Shown in pieces: positions 42,142 to 49,675 of a stretch of 64,000 bases of DNA. Location: assembly GCF_017308975.1 (NCBI RefSeq), contig NZ_JADWPD010000007.1, positions 1 to 64,000 of the forward strand. Reading direction: 5' to 3'. Numbering within the stretch: the first letter of the stretch is position 1; the number at the start of each line of letters is the position of its first letter. Below the pieces are notes generated by a model, which did no database searches, was not told the DNA's origin, and worked only from the letters and a program-made list of their open reading frames with translations. The stretch comes from Amycolatopsis sp. MtRt-6 (lineage in GTDB: Bacteria; Actinomycetota; Actinomycetes; Mycobacteriales; Pseudonocardiaceae). The translations under genes were made by a program, and so were the position numbers.

Positions 42142-42564
42142 TCAGGTGCGGGTGCCCTCGACCTGGCGGCCGTCCTCGGTGGAGCACGCCGTCACCGGGT
42201 CGTTCGGGCCGCTGCCGCACGTCCACTCGTCGACGACGACCGGGCCCGGGCCGTCGGCGTCGTTCGCCTCGGCCGGGGTCAGCTTCGCGAAGTAGTCCTT
42301 CAGGAGCTTCGTCGCCGCGGGGCAGTCGACCTTGCCGTGCGCGACGACGGCCGTCTTCGCGCCGCCCGTGCCGGTGACGTCGCCGCACGGCACGCCGGGC
42401 GCCGTCGACCCGGCCGCCGCGGCCGCGGCCGGGACCGGCGGCTCGGACGACGGCGCGGCGGGCGCCGGCTCGCTGCCGCAGCCGGCCAGCGCGGCGGCCG
42501 TGGCGACGAGCAGCAGGGGGTAGGCGAGTGTCTTCAAGGCCCCTCGGGATCGGATCGGACTCAT
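42142..42564 (-). CDS. Lipoprotein, paralogue of the upstream lipoprotein
   Basis: 140 residues. Lipobox LAGC at about residue 29, followed by an Ala/Pro-rich stretch, then a compact Cys-containing domain with VPCGDV, KVDCPAATKLLKDYFAKL, NDADGP, DEWTCGSGPNDPVTACS. Four Cys pair likely outside the cell. The pattern C-x-xxT...CxA/xAATKL...WxC-xSGP...TxC is shared with the upstream lipoprotein, so the two genes arose by duplication. Function unknown. Confidence 0.8.
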   Translation of the reverse strand: MSPIRSRGALKTLAYPLLLVATAAALAGCGSEPAPAAPSSEPPVPAAAAAAGSTAPGVPCGDVTGTGGAKTAVVAHGKVDCPAATKLLKDYFAKLTPAEANDADGPGPVVVDEWTCGSGPNDPVTACSTEDGRQVEGTRT

Positions 42565-43064
42565 TCGGACGGCACGACGGCGGCGAAGACCGTCTGCTCG
42601 CCCTTGGTGCAGGTGGTGCCGCCCTGCGCGGCGGGTGGCCCGGAGGTGCACAGCCAGCCGTCGACGGTCTCGTTCACCGCGTCGTTCGAGCCGGCGCCCT
42701 GGCGCCCGGCGATCTTGCGGTGGAAGTCGCCGACCAGCTTCGTCGCCGCGACGCAGCTGACACCGGCGGCGCCGCTGTCGAAGACGTAGAGCGTCAGCCC
42801 GCTGGCGGCGGTGACGGGACCGCACGCCCCGGGCACCGACGGCGGTGGACCGGACGGCCGCGTCGCCGGGGCGGGCGCGGACTCGCTGCCGGTGCCGCCG
42901 GGCGGAGGCGGCGGGGTGCCGGTCGGCGTCGTCGCGGACGCCGGGGTGGTGCCGGACGGCGGGGCCGGGGGAGCCTGCGCGGCCGGATCGCCGGAGCAGG
43001 CCGCGAGCAGGGGCAGGGCGAGGCAGGCCACGAGCCACGTCCTCGTGGTGGTCGGGTGGGGCAC
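42561..43064 (-). CDS. Lipoprotein with proline-rich tether
   Basis: 167 residues. GTG at 43064 gives an N-terminal signal and lipobox LAACSG near 23; a long Pro/Thr/Ser/Gly tether (about 28-70) and a compact Cys-rich domain similar to the next gene follow (ACGPV, VSCVAATKLVGDFHRKI, GWLCTSGP, GTTCTKG). Overlaps the paralogue start by 4 bases. An ORF start further upstream at 43169 lacks a signal context. Confidence 0.75.
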   Translation of the reverse strand: MPHPTTTRTWLVACLALPLLAACSGDPAAQAPPAPPSGTTPASATTPTGTPPPPPGGTGSESAPAPATRPSGPPPSVPGACGPVTAASGLTLYVFDSGAAGVSCVAATKLVGDFHRKIAGRQGAGSNDAVNETVDGWLCTSGPPAAQGGTTCTKGEQTVFAAVVPSE

Positions 43065-43114
43065 CGCGATCCTTCCTCCCCGGGTCGGTCCCCGTGGAGC
43101 CACGGGTGTGCCGG

Positions 43115-43176
43115 AGATTACAACAGTGCCCCGGCGGCCCGGTCCGGTGGCCGCCGGAATTATGTCCACAATGGAC
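43115..43176 (-). promoter_or_regulatory. Promoter region of lipoprotein pair with inverted repeats
   Basis: TAATCT at 43120-43115 (minus strand) is a good -10 element. Near it lie a perfect 9-bp inverted repeat (CCGGCGGCC 43131-43139 with 43149-43157) and a GTCCA/TGGAC pair (43164-43176). They could be operator sites. Confidence 0.4.
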
Positions 43177-43338
43177 GATTAACATTCCGTTCACGCTCCG
43201 AAACCTCCCGCTGTCATCAAGAATCGATCGGTCTAATTCCGGCCGTGACCGTTAACAATCCGGCCGCGTGCGCCGAAGATCTTGGTGGAGGCTGACGAGC
43301 TTCCCGTCCCCGACAACCGTCCCGAATCCGTGAGAGCG

Positions 43339-43545
43339 ATGAACGCCGACGCTGTGAGCACCGAAGAACCGTCCAGTCCGCCGACCGTCCCGAGCACCGT
43401 GGTCTGGTGCTGCGGCCGCCCGTACGTCCTCGAGGGAAGCGCCGGCCGGGCGCGGTGGATGGGCACTGACTACCGAGGCCGTCCCGAGTCGCTGAGCAGC
43501 GCGGAGCTGCAGCGCCGTGGGTGGAGCCACCGCCGCGCGAGCTGA
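43339..43545 (+). CDS. Small hypothetical protein
   Basis: 68 residues if ATG 43339 is the start; upstream in-frame GTG/TTG starts at 43330 and 43282 are possible. Contains VVWCCGRPYVLEGSAGRARWMGT, a short folded segment with two adjacent Cys, and an Arg-rich end. No family recognised. GCCGGG/CCCGGC (43553-43576) followed by TTT looks like its terminator. Confidence 0.5.
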   Translation: MNADAVSTEEPSSPPTVPSTVVWCCGRPYVLEGSAGRARWMGTDYRGRPESLSSAELQRRGWSHRRAS

Positions 43546-43843
43546 AGGTGAGGCCGGGTCATGGGGGTGGCCCGGCTTTCCCGATCGGCCTGCGGGGGAG
43601 GGCCTGGGGCGAGAATCGCCTGGTGGTGTGCATGGCCTGGTGGCGGGTTTGGTGGCGAGCTGCCGCCGGATGGCCTGGGGCCGGAGTGCCGCAGGTTCGG
43701 CGCCGGCCGCGACCTGCGCTTCGACGCTCGGGTGGCGCAGCCCCTGCACCCCGCGTCCCGGTTCCCGGCCGGCGCACGCTCGGCAACCCGAACCGCGCCG
43801 CACCACCGGGCGCCCCACCGGCGCCCCGCTGTTTAATGGCCCC
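43546..43843. other. Intergenic stretch, no gene seen
   Basis: Contains the hairpin noted for the small upstream gene (GCCGGG 43553-43558 against 43571-43576) and several GGTGG-rich words. At its end TTTAAT (43832-43837) is a -10 element for the phosphatidyltransferase. No ORF with a ribosome site or family similarity was found. Confidence 0.5.
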
Positions 43844-44464
43844 GTGAGCACAGCCGCCCCCGAACCCGCCGCTCAGGCTGGGCCCGCCGCCGAGCCCTCG
43901 CTGCTGCGGCAAGCCCTGAACGTCCCCAACATCCTCTCCCTGCTGCGGCTGGCCGGGGTGCCCGTCTTCCTCTGGCTGCTGCTCGGCCCGCGAGAAGACG
44001 GCTGGGCGCTCGCCCTGCTCGTCTTCAGCGCCCTGACCGACTGGCTCGACGGCAAGCTCGCGCGCTGGCTCAACCAGATGTCCCGGCTCGGGCAGCTGCT
44101 CGACCCCGCCGCCGACCGGCTCTACATCCTCGCCACCCTCATTGCCTTCCTCGTCCGCGACATCATCCCGTGGTGGGTCGTCGTCCCGCTGGTCCTGCGG
44201 GAAGCCGTGCTCGGCGTCTGCGTCGTCACCCTGCGCCGCCGGGGGTTCGCGCCGCCCGAGGTCACCTACATCGGGAAGGGGGCCACCTTCGTCCTGATGT
44301 ACGCCTTCCCGTTCCTGCTGCTCGCGCAGGGGGGCTCCGACGTCGCCGCGGTCGCGCGGCCGATCGGGTACGCCTTCACGATCTGGGGTGCCGTCCTCTA
44401 CGTCTGGTCCGGTGTCCTCTACGTCGTCCAGGCGCGCAACGCGCTGCGCGGTACCACCCAGTGA
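43844..44464 (+). CDS. CDP-alcohol phosphatidyltransferase (PgsA-like)
   Basis: 206 residues. The family signature Dx2DGx2ARx8Gx3Dx3D is complete: DWLDGKLARWLNQMSRLGQL followed by LDPAAD. Six hydrophobic helices. Likely makes phosphatidylglycerolphosphate from CDP-diacylglycerol and glycerol-3-phosphate, or a related lipid. GTG start 6 bases after TTTAAT (leaderless). Upstream of gcvH in a position comparable to the mycobacterial pgsA3. Confidence 0.88.
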   Translation: MSTAAPEPAAQAGPAAEPSLLRQALNVPNILSLLRLAGVPVFLWLLLGPREDGWALALLVFSALTDWLDGKLARWLNQMSRLGQLLDPAADRLYILATLIAFLVRDIIPWWVVVPLVLREAVLGVCVVTLRRRGFAPPEVTYIGKGATFVLMYAFPFLLLAQGGSDVAAVARPIGYAFTIWGAVLYVWSGVLYVVQARNALRGTTQ

Positions 44465-44553
44465 GCTTTCGCCGGGTCGTGGCGGGCGGCTGCGCCGTGT
44501 GGGTGTAAGACTTCGCCCAACACTTCCAGTGAGGGCATGAAAGGGGACCGGCG

Positions 44554-44940
44554 GTGTCCGCTCCTGAAGAGCTTCGCTACACCGAGGAACACGAGTGGGT
44601 CGCCACCCGCGGCGAGGACACCCTCGTGCGCGTCGGCATCACCGAGTACGCGCAGGACCAGCTCGGCGACGTCGTCTTCGTCGACCTGCCCGACGTCGGC
44701 AGGCAGGTGAGCGCGGGCGACGTCTTCGGCGAGGTCGAGTCGACCAAGAGCGTCTCCGAGCTGTTCGCGCCGGTCGACGGCGAGGTCGTCGCGGTCAACG
44801 ACGCCGTCGCCGACTCGCCCGAACTGATCAACAGCGATCCCTACGGCGAGGGCTGGCTGATCGAGATCCGGCTCGACGACCCGGCGGGCCTGGAAGCCCT
44901 GCTCGAAGCCGAGGCGTACGACGCCCTGACCAAGGGCTGA
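44554..44940 (+). CDS. gcvH: Glycine cleavage system H protein
   Basis: 128 residues. The lipoyl Lys is K65 in VFGEVESTKSVSEL; the surrounding hairpin sheet and RYTEEHEWV start and GEGWLIEIRLDDP end are typical. Carries methylamine intermediates between P and T proteins. The gene for T protein is not in the window; P is at 49.7 kb. GTG start. Followed 115 bases later by the garA-type gene. Confidence 0.95.
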   Translation: MSAPEELRYTEEHEWVATRGEDTLVRVGITEYAQDQLGDVVFVDLPDVGRQVSAGDVFGEVESTKSVSELFAPVDGEVVAVNDAVADSPELINSDPYGEGWLIEIRLDDPAGLEALLEAEAYDALTKG

Positions 44941-44997
44941 AGCCCGCTCCGCCGGTTCGGGGAGCCGGGGCTCGGAGAATCGATCAGGCACGGTACG

Positions 44998-45025
44998 TTG
45001 GCAGCTACACGTTCTTGAGTACTGG
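44998..45025 (+). promoter_or_regulatory. Promoter of the garA-type operon
   Basis: -35 TTGGCA (44998-45003), 16-base spacer, -10 TACTGG (45020-45025). It lies about 30 bases before the garA start and separates it from gcvH. Confidence 0.5.
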
Positions 45026-45054
45026 CAACACAGCATGTGTGGAGGAGAGCTCAG

Positions 45055-45519
45055 GTGAGCACGAACGACGGGCCCGGCGGCGTTCCCCCGGAGCAGTCTC
45101 CGGAGCGGACCTCTGTCTTCCGGGCCGACTTCCTGGCCGAAGCCGAAGGTCGCGAGCCCGCCCCGGAAGCCCCGGTCCAGGGTGTCGACGCCCTGCCGCC
45201 GGGTTCGGCGCTGCTGGTCGTGAAGCGCGGGCCGAACGCGGGTTCGCGGTTCCTGCTCGACCGCGACACCACCAGCGCCGGGCGGCACCCGGACAGCGAC
45301 ATCTTCCTCGACGACGTCACCGTCTCCCGCCGGCACGCCGAGTTCCGGCGTGAGGGCGGCGAGTTCGTCGTCATCGACGTCGGCAGCCTCAACGGCACCT
45401 ACGTCAACCGCGAGCCGGTCGACCAGGCGGTGCTCGCCGGCGGCGACGAGGTGCAGATCGGGAAGTTCCGCCTGGTCTTCCTGACCGGCCCGGGGCACGG
45501 GGGCCAGGGGGCGCAGTGA
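45055..45519 (+). CDS. garA: FHA-domain protein, GarA/OdhI type
   Basis: 154 residues. N-terminal tail with RTSVFRADFL, the phosphorylation site region of GarA/OdhI, and an FHA domain at about 55-130 (SAGRHPDSDIFLDDVTVSRRHAEF, SLNGTYVNREPVD). In mycobacteria GarA inhibits 2-oxoglutarate metabolism when unphosphorylated and is a kinase substrate. Here only one Thr precedes Ser (ERTS) instead of the two-Thr ETTS; the kinase site may differ. GTG start with GGAGGAG upstream; overlaps the MerR gene by 4 bases. Confidence 0.9.
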   Translation: MSTNDGPGGVPPEQSPERTSVFRADFLAEAEGREPAPEAPVQGVDALPPGSALLVVKRGPNAGSRFLLDRDTTSAGRHPDSDIFLDDVTVSRRHAEFRREGGEFVVIDVGSLNGTYVNREPVDQAVLAGGDEVQIGKFRLVFLTGPGHGGQGAQ

Positions 45520-46262
45520 CGGCGGCCGGACGGCCACAGAACCACGGACTGAGCATCGGGGCGGTCCTCGCGCAGCTGCGCGGGGACTTCCCCGATGTCA
45601 CCATCTCCAAGATCCGGTTCCTCGAAGCGGAAGGCCTGGTCACCCCGGGCCGGACGCCGTCGGGGTACCGGCAGTTCGCCGCGGCGGACGTGGAGCGACT
45701 GCGGTTCGTCCTGGCCGCCCAGCGGGACCACTACCTCCCGTTGAAGGTCATCAAGGAGCAGCTGGACGCGGCGGACTCGGGTGCCGGGCCCACCGCGGCC
45801 CTGCCCCGCCCGCCGCGCCGGCTGGTGCCCATCGACGTGACGGCGGAGAACGTCGGCCTGCCCGTGGCGGACGACTTCACCGCGGGCAAGGAGCTGCGCC
45901 TGACCCGGGAGGAACTCCTGGAGCAGGCCGGCATCGACGCGCCCGTGCTGGCCGAGCTGCAGCAGTACGGCCTGGTCCGGCCCGGTCCCGCCGGGTTCTT
46001 CGATCCGGACGCGGTGCTGGTCGCGCGGACGGTGAAGGCGATGACCGAATTCGGGATCGAACCGAGACACCTGCGTGCCTTCCGCGCCGCGGCCGACCGC
46101 GAGGTCGGGTTGCTGGAGCAGATCGTGACGCCGGTGTACCGGCACCGTGACCCGGAGGCGAAGGCACGCGCCGACGAGGTGGTGCGGGAGCTCGCGGCAC
46201 TGTCCGTGACCCTGCACACGCTCCTCGTCAAGGCGGGAATCCGCGGCGTCGCCGGGTGTTGA
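45516..46262 (+). CDS. ftsR: MerR-family regulator, FtsR/Rv1828 type
   Basis: 248 residues. MerR N-terminal HTH (SIGAVLAQLRGDFPDVTISKIRFLEAEGLVTPGRTPSGYRQF) with the extended first helix of Rv1828/FtsR and a C-terminal effector domain lacking metal cysteines. In Corynebacterium FtsR controls ftsZ. Co-translated with GarA (GTGA overlap), as in mycobacteria. Confidence 0.85.
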   Translation: MTAAGRPQNHGLSIGAVLAQLRGDFPDVTISKIRFLEAEGLVTPGRTPSGYRQFAAADVERLRFVLAAQRDHYLPLKVIKEQLDAADSGAGPTAALPRPPRRLVPIDVTAENVGLPVADDFTAGKELRLTREELLEQAGIDAPVLAELQQYGLVRPGPAGFFDPDAVLVARTVKAMTEFGIEPRHLRAFRAAADREVGLLEQIVTPVYRHRDPEAKARADEVVRELAALSVTLHTLLVKAGIRGVAGC

Positions 46263-46479
46263 TCGATAACGGGGCAGTGAGATCCTCTTTGCGGTCCCAT
46301 GTCAATGACTGAATGTTCGGCACCGCATGCCGTACCGTGAAGGCACGGGTTTGCGGCAGGCGAACCGAGAGAGTCCGGACAGCGAGCACAGCGCGCGGAT
46401 GACGGGTAGCGTCGAGGAGTGAGGGCGTGAAGCCGGTTCAGCGCTGCAGCCCGTGTGCACGGGAGGGAGGCGAAGCCCG

Positions 46480-46953
46480 ATGAGCGAAATGCGCGTCGTC
46501 GGTGTGCGGGTCGAGCTGCCCGCGAATCAGCCGATCTTGTTGCTGCGGGAAACCGAAGGTGAACGGTACCTGCCGATCTGGATCGGCTCGGTCGAAGCCA
46601 CCGCCATCGCCTTGGAGCAACAGGGGGTCCGCCCCGCCCGTCCGCTCACGCATGACCTGCTGAAAGAGGTCATCGGAGCGCTCGGCCGGGAACTCGAGCA
46701 GGTCGTCATCACCGACCTGAAGGAAGGCACGTTCTTCGCGGAGCTCGTGTTCGACGGCGACATCCGGGTGTCCGCCCGGCCGAGCGACTCGGTCGCGCTG
46801 GCCTTGCGGATCGGGGTCCCCATCCACGCCGTGGACTCGGTGCTGGAGGAAGCCGGCCTGATCATCCCGGACGAGCAGGAGGACGAGGTCGAGAAGTTCC
46901 GCGAGTTCCTCGACTCCGTGTCGCCCGAGGACTTCCGGGGCGCCGACACGTAA
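46480..46953 (+). CDS. Bifunctional nuclease (BFN/DUF151) protein
   Basis: 157 residues. BFN signature MRVVGVRVELPANQPILLL, LPIWIGSVEATAIALEQQG, TFFAELVFDGDI, SARPSDSVALALRIGVPI. The family includes proteins with reported RNase and DNase activity in plants. Equivalent in position to Rv1829. ATG with GGAGGCGA ribosome site upstream. The 217-base space before it shows no obvious structured RNA. Confidence 0.88.
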   Translation: MSEMRVVGVRVELPANQPILLLRETEGERYLPIWIGSVEATAIALEQQGVRPARPLTHDLLKEVIGALGRELEQVVITDLKEGTFFAELVFDGDIRVSARPSDSVALALRIGVPIHAVDSVLEEAGLIIPDEQEDEVEKFREFLDSVSPEDFRGADT

Positions 46954-47019
46954 GGGGGCGCGGAGCCTGGGCGAGGTGTGCTCGCGGAGAGCGCTCACCC
47001 GGAACTCCTCGCCGTGTCT

Positions 47020-47064
47020 TCTGGGGGTGCAACCCCCAGACCCCGCCCGGGGGCACGCCCCCGG
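47020..47064. repeat. Pair of perfect GC hairpins
   Basis: TCTGGGGGT (47020-47028) with ACCCCCAGA (47032-47040), then CCGGGGGC (47047-47054) with GCCCCCGG (47057-47064). Together a dense double-hairpin block after the BFN gene, a form common in actinobacterial intergenic regions; likely a terminator. Confidence 0.6.
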
Positions 47065-47110
47065 ACCCCCGCGTCCTCCCGCGGTAAGGCGTTTCCCTTG
47101 CCTTGGGAAC

Positions 47111-47141
47111 TTGCCTTGACGCGCACGTCAACGTCTAGCGT
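47111..47141 (+). promoter_or_regulatory. MerR-type promoter with 19-bp spacer and operator
   Basis: -35 TTGCCT (47111-47116) and -10 TAGCGT (47136-47141) with 19 bases between, unusually long as in MerR-activated promoters. The spacer includes a perfect inverted repeat TTGACG-N4-CGTCAA (47116-47131). The -10 is 7 bases from the regulator's ATG (leaderless). Strong evidence for autoregulation. Confidence 0.8.
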
Positions 47142-47148
47142 CGAGGGC

Positions 47149-47544
47149 ATGCGGATCGGAGAACTGGCGCAGCGCACGGGTGTCACCACCCGTGCGCTGC
47201 GGTTTTACGAGGACCAGGGCCTGCTCACCGCCCGGCGCTCGGCCAACGGCTACCGCGAGTACGGCGAGGACGACCTCCAGCTGGTCCGGGAGATCCAGAC
47301 CCTCCAGACGGTCGGCCTGACCCTCGAGGAGACCCGCCCGTTCGTCGAGTGCCTGCGCAGCGGCCACGAGACCGGCGACTCCTGCGCGAACTCCATCGAG
47401 GTCTACCGGCGCAAGCTCGAAGAAGCCGACGCCCTCCTCGCGCGGCTCGGCGGCATCCGCGGCGAACTGGCCGCGAAACTCGCCGCCGCGCTCGCCCGGC
47501 AGGCGCCCGATCCGTGTGTCGTGCCCGAATCCCCGCGCCCGTGA
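47149..47544 (+). CDS. MerR-family regulator, probable redox or metal sensor
   Basis: 131 residues. MerR HTH (MRIGELAQRTGVTTRALRFYEDQGLLTARRSANGYREY) and a dimerisation helix. Cysteines at VECLRSGHETGDSC and near the C-terminus (DPCVVP) could sense metal or thiol status. It is followed 11 bases later by thioredoxin, so oxidative or thiol stress control is likely. Located between Rv1829-like and Rv1830-like genes, apparently an insertion relative to mycobacteria. Confidence 0.85.
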   Translation: MRIGELAQRTGVTTRALRFYEDQGLLTARRSANGYREYGEDDLQLVREIQTLQTVGLTLEETRPFVECLRSGHETGDSCANSIEVYRRKLEEADALLARLGGIRGELAAKLAAALARQAPDPCVVPESPRP

Positions 47545-47555
47545 AGGAGCCGGCC

Positions 47556-47891
47556 ATGTCCGAAATTGCCGAAGTCACCGACAGCACCTTCGCCGAAGTG
47601 CTCTCCAGTGACGTCCCCGTGCTGGTCGAGTTCTGGGCCACCTGGTGCGGCCCGTGCCGGATGGTCGGCCCGGTGCTCGCGCAGCTGGCCGCCGAGCGGG
47701 ACGGCGCCCTCGTCGTGCGCAAGATCAACGCCGACGAGAACCCGGAGACCACCCGCGCCTACCAGGTCATGTCCCTGCCGACCATGATCCTCTTCCGCGG
47801 CGGCGAGCCGGTCGAGACGATCGTCGGCGCGTTCCCGAAGGCCCGCATCGAAGAGCGGCTCGACTCCGTTCTCACGGCGCCGTCGCTTTGA
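47556..47891 (+). CDS. Thioredoxin
   Basis: 111 residues. Active-site WCGPC (Cys31, Cys34), EFWATW strand, cis-Pro in MSLPTMILF and GAFPKARIEERL end. Reduces protein disulfides in the cytoplasm with thioredoxin reductase. Directly downstream of a MerR regulator; probably its target. Converges with tetR, overlapping it by 20 bases. Confidence 0.92.
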   Translation: MSEIAEVTDSTFAEVLSSDVPVLVEFWATWCGPCRMVGPVLAQLAAERDGALVVRKINADENPETTRAYQVMSLPTMILFRGGEPVETIVGAFPKARIEERLDSVLTAPSL

Positions 47892-48504
47892 CGAACGTGT
47901 CGGCCAGCTCGCGGCCGTACTGCTCCAGGTCCAGCCCCGGGTCGGCCGCGTAGGCCGTGGCCACGCCGTCGATGGCCTGCGCGATGGACATCGCCATCAC
48001 CTCGGGCGTGAACTCGCCGAACACGCCCTCGGCCTGGCCCTGCTTCAGCTGGCGGGCCAGCCCGTGCACGCGCAGGTCGTCGACCAGCACCTTCGTCATC
48101 ACCCAGCCGTCGGCGTCGTCGGCGTTGGCGGCCAGCTCCGTCAGCGCCCGGACGCACTCGGGGTAGGCCCGCAGGAACGCCACCGACGTCTCGATGTGCG
48201 CCCGCAGGTAGCCGGGCCGGTCGGCTGGGTCGAGGCCGCCGCCGGTGCGCTCGGCGAGGAACCCGTTCTTCGTCTCGACGACCGTGCTGAGCACGGCCTG
48301 CAGCAGGCCGGCCTTGTTCGTGAAGTGGTAGGAGATCAGCCGGGTGCTGCTGAGCCCGGCGCGCTCCTTGATCTTGGCGAAGGTGGTGCGGCGGTAGCCG
48401 AGGTCGGCCAGGACGCCGATGGTCGCGCCGATGATCTGCGCCCGGCGGGCGGCCTCGGTGACGCTCAGGCCCATCTCGGCCATGATGTCGGGGTTTACTT
48501 GCAT
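47872..48504 (-). CDS. TetR-family regulator
   Basis: 210 residues. HTH AAGL-type region RTTFAKIKERAGLSSTRLISYHFTNKAGLLQAV and C-terminal ligand domain. ATG at 48504 is supported by TAATTT on the minus strand 7 bases upstream (leaderless). A palindrome GAGTAA-N4-TTACTC (48505-48520), with another GAGTAA half-site at 48525-48530, covers that promoter, so it probably represses itself. Overlaps trx at the 3' end. Confidence 0.85.
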   Translation of the reverse strand: MQVNPDIMAEMGLSVTEAARRAQIIGATIGVLADLGYRRTTFAKIKERAGLSSTRLISYHFTNKAGLLQAVLSTVVETKNGFLAERTGGGLDPADRPGYLRAHIETSVAFLRAYPECVRALTELAANADDADGWVMTKVLVDDLRVHGLARQLKQGQAEGVFGEFTPEVMAMSIAQAIDGVATAYAADPGLDLEQYGRELADTFVKATAP

Positions 48505-48530
48505 GAGTAAAAAATTACTCGGCTGAGTAA
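48505..48530. promoter_or_regulatory. TetR operator overlapping promoter
   Basis: GAGTAAAAAATTACTC (48505-48520) is a perfect palindrome followed by a third GAGTAA half-site at 48525-48530. It overlaps the -10 of the leftward tetR promoter and the first base upstream of its ATG. Confidence 0.75.
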
Positions 48531-48620
48531 AAGACGTCAAGGGGTTTGAATCGCGCCGGAGTGGGGTACGGCGAACGGCGCAAAGCCTCAGCCGACCGCC
48601 TGAGCTTGCCGCGCGTCGCG

Positions 48621-48649
48621 TTGACCGGCACTGTCCGGGCGCTTACCGT
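48621..48649 (+). promoter_or_regulatory. Promoter upstream of second MerR regulator
   Basis: -35 TTGACC (48621-48626), 17-base spacer, -10 TACCGT (48644-48649), about 135 bases before the gene at 48784. A leader of this length is unusual in a region rich in leaderless genes; no structured element was identified in it. Confidence 0.65.
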
Positions 48650-48783
48650 CGAAGAAGGGAAATCGCCACGGTGTGATTCACGGTCTGGGGCCGGATCGTG
48701 GCGGTTGATCTCCGGCGGGTCCCGCTCCTGGGGCCGTCCGGCTGTCATTCGCCGGCCGCCAGGTCGGGCGAGGGGAGGCTTGC

Positions 48784-49362
<579 letters not shown>

Positions 49363-49383
49363 TCACCGCCGCGGCGGGCAGAG

Positions 49384-49389
49384 TAAGGT
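49384..49389 (+). promoter_or_regulatory. -10 element of the gcvP transcript
   Basis: TAAGGT lies about 20 bases before the glycine riboswitch; a TTGATC at 49359-49364 is a poor -35 (19-base spacer). Putative promoter for the riboswitch-gcvP transcript. Confidence 0.45.
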
Positions 49390-49407
49390 TCACCGTGCGG
49401 TCGACGA

Positions 49408-49624
49408 ATCCGCGCGGGAGAGTCCGAGCCACACCTTGAGCTCGGCGCCGAAGGAGCAAGTCCTCCCCGGAACCTCTCAGGCACCCTGGACCGCGCGGAC
49501 GAGACGCCTCTGGAAAGCGGGTCGTCAGGACACAGCCTGATGGCCCCGCCGACGGTGCAAGCCCGGCTCAACCTGCGGGCGAAACTCTCAGGCGCCTCCC
49601 AGGAGGTACGGACAGAGTGGGGAG
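49408..49624 (+). promoter_or_regulatory. Tandem glycine riboswitch
   Basis: Two gcvT-type aptamers. The first has CGCGCGGGAGAG, GCCGAAGGAGCAAG, ACCTCTCAGGCA and CTCTGGAAAGCGG; the second has CCGCCGACGGTGCAAGCC, GAAACTCTCAGGC and GGACAGAG. The second copy's GGACAG (49610-49615) plus GGGG can also pair with CCCC and CTGTCC at 49652-49662, two bases before the gcvP ribosome site, which would make a glycine-released block of translation. Control of gcvP by glycine is expected. Confidence 0.9.
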
Positions 49625-49675
49625 GGCCAGGACACCGCCGTCCCGGTCCAGCCCCGCTGTCCCCAGGAGGCCATC

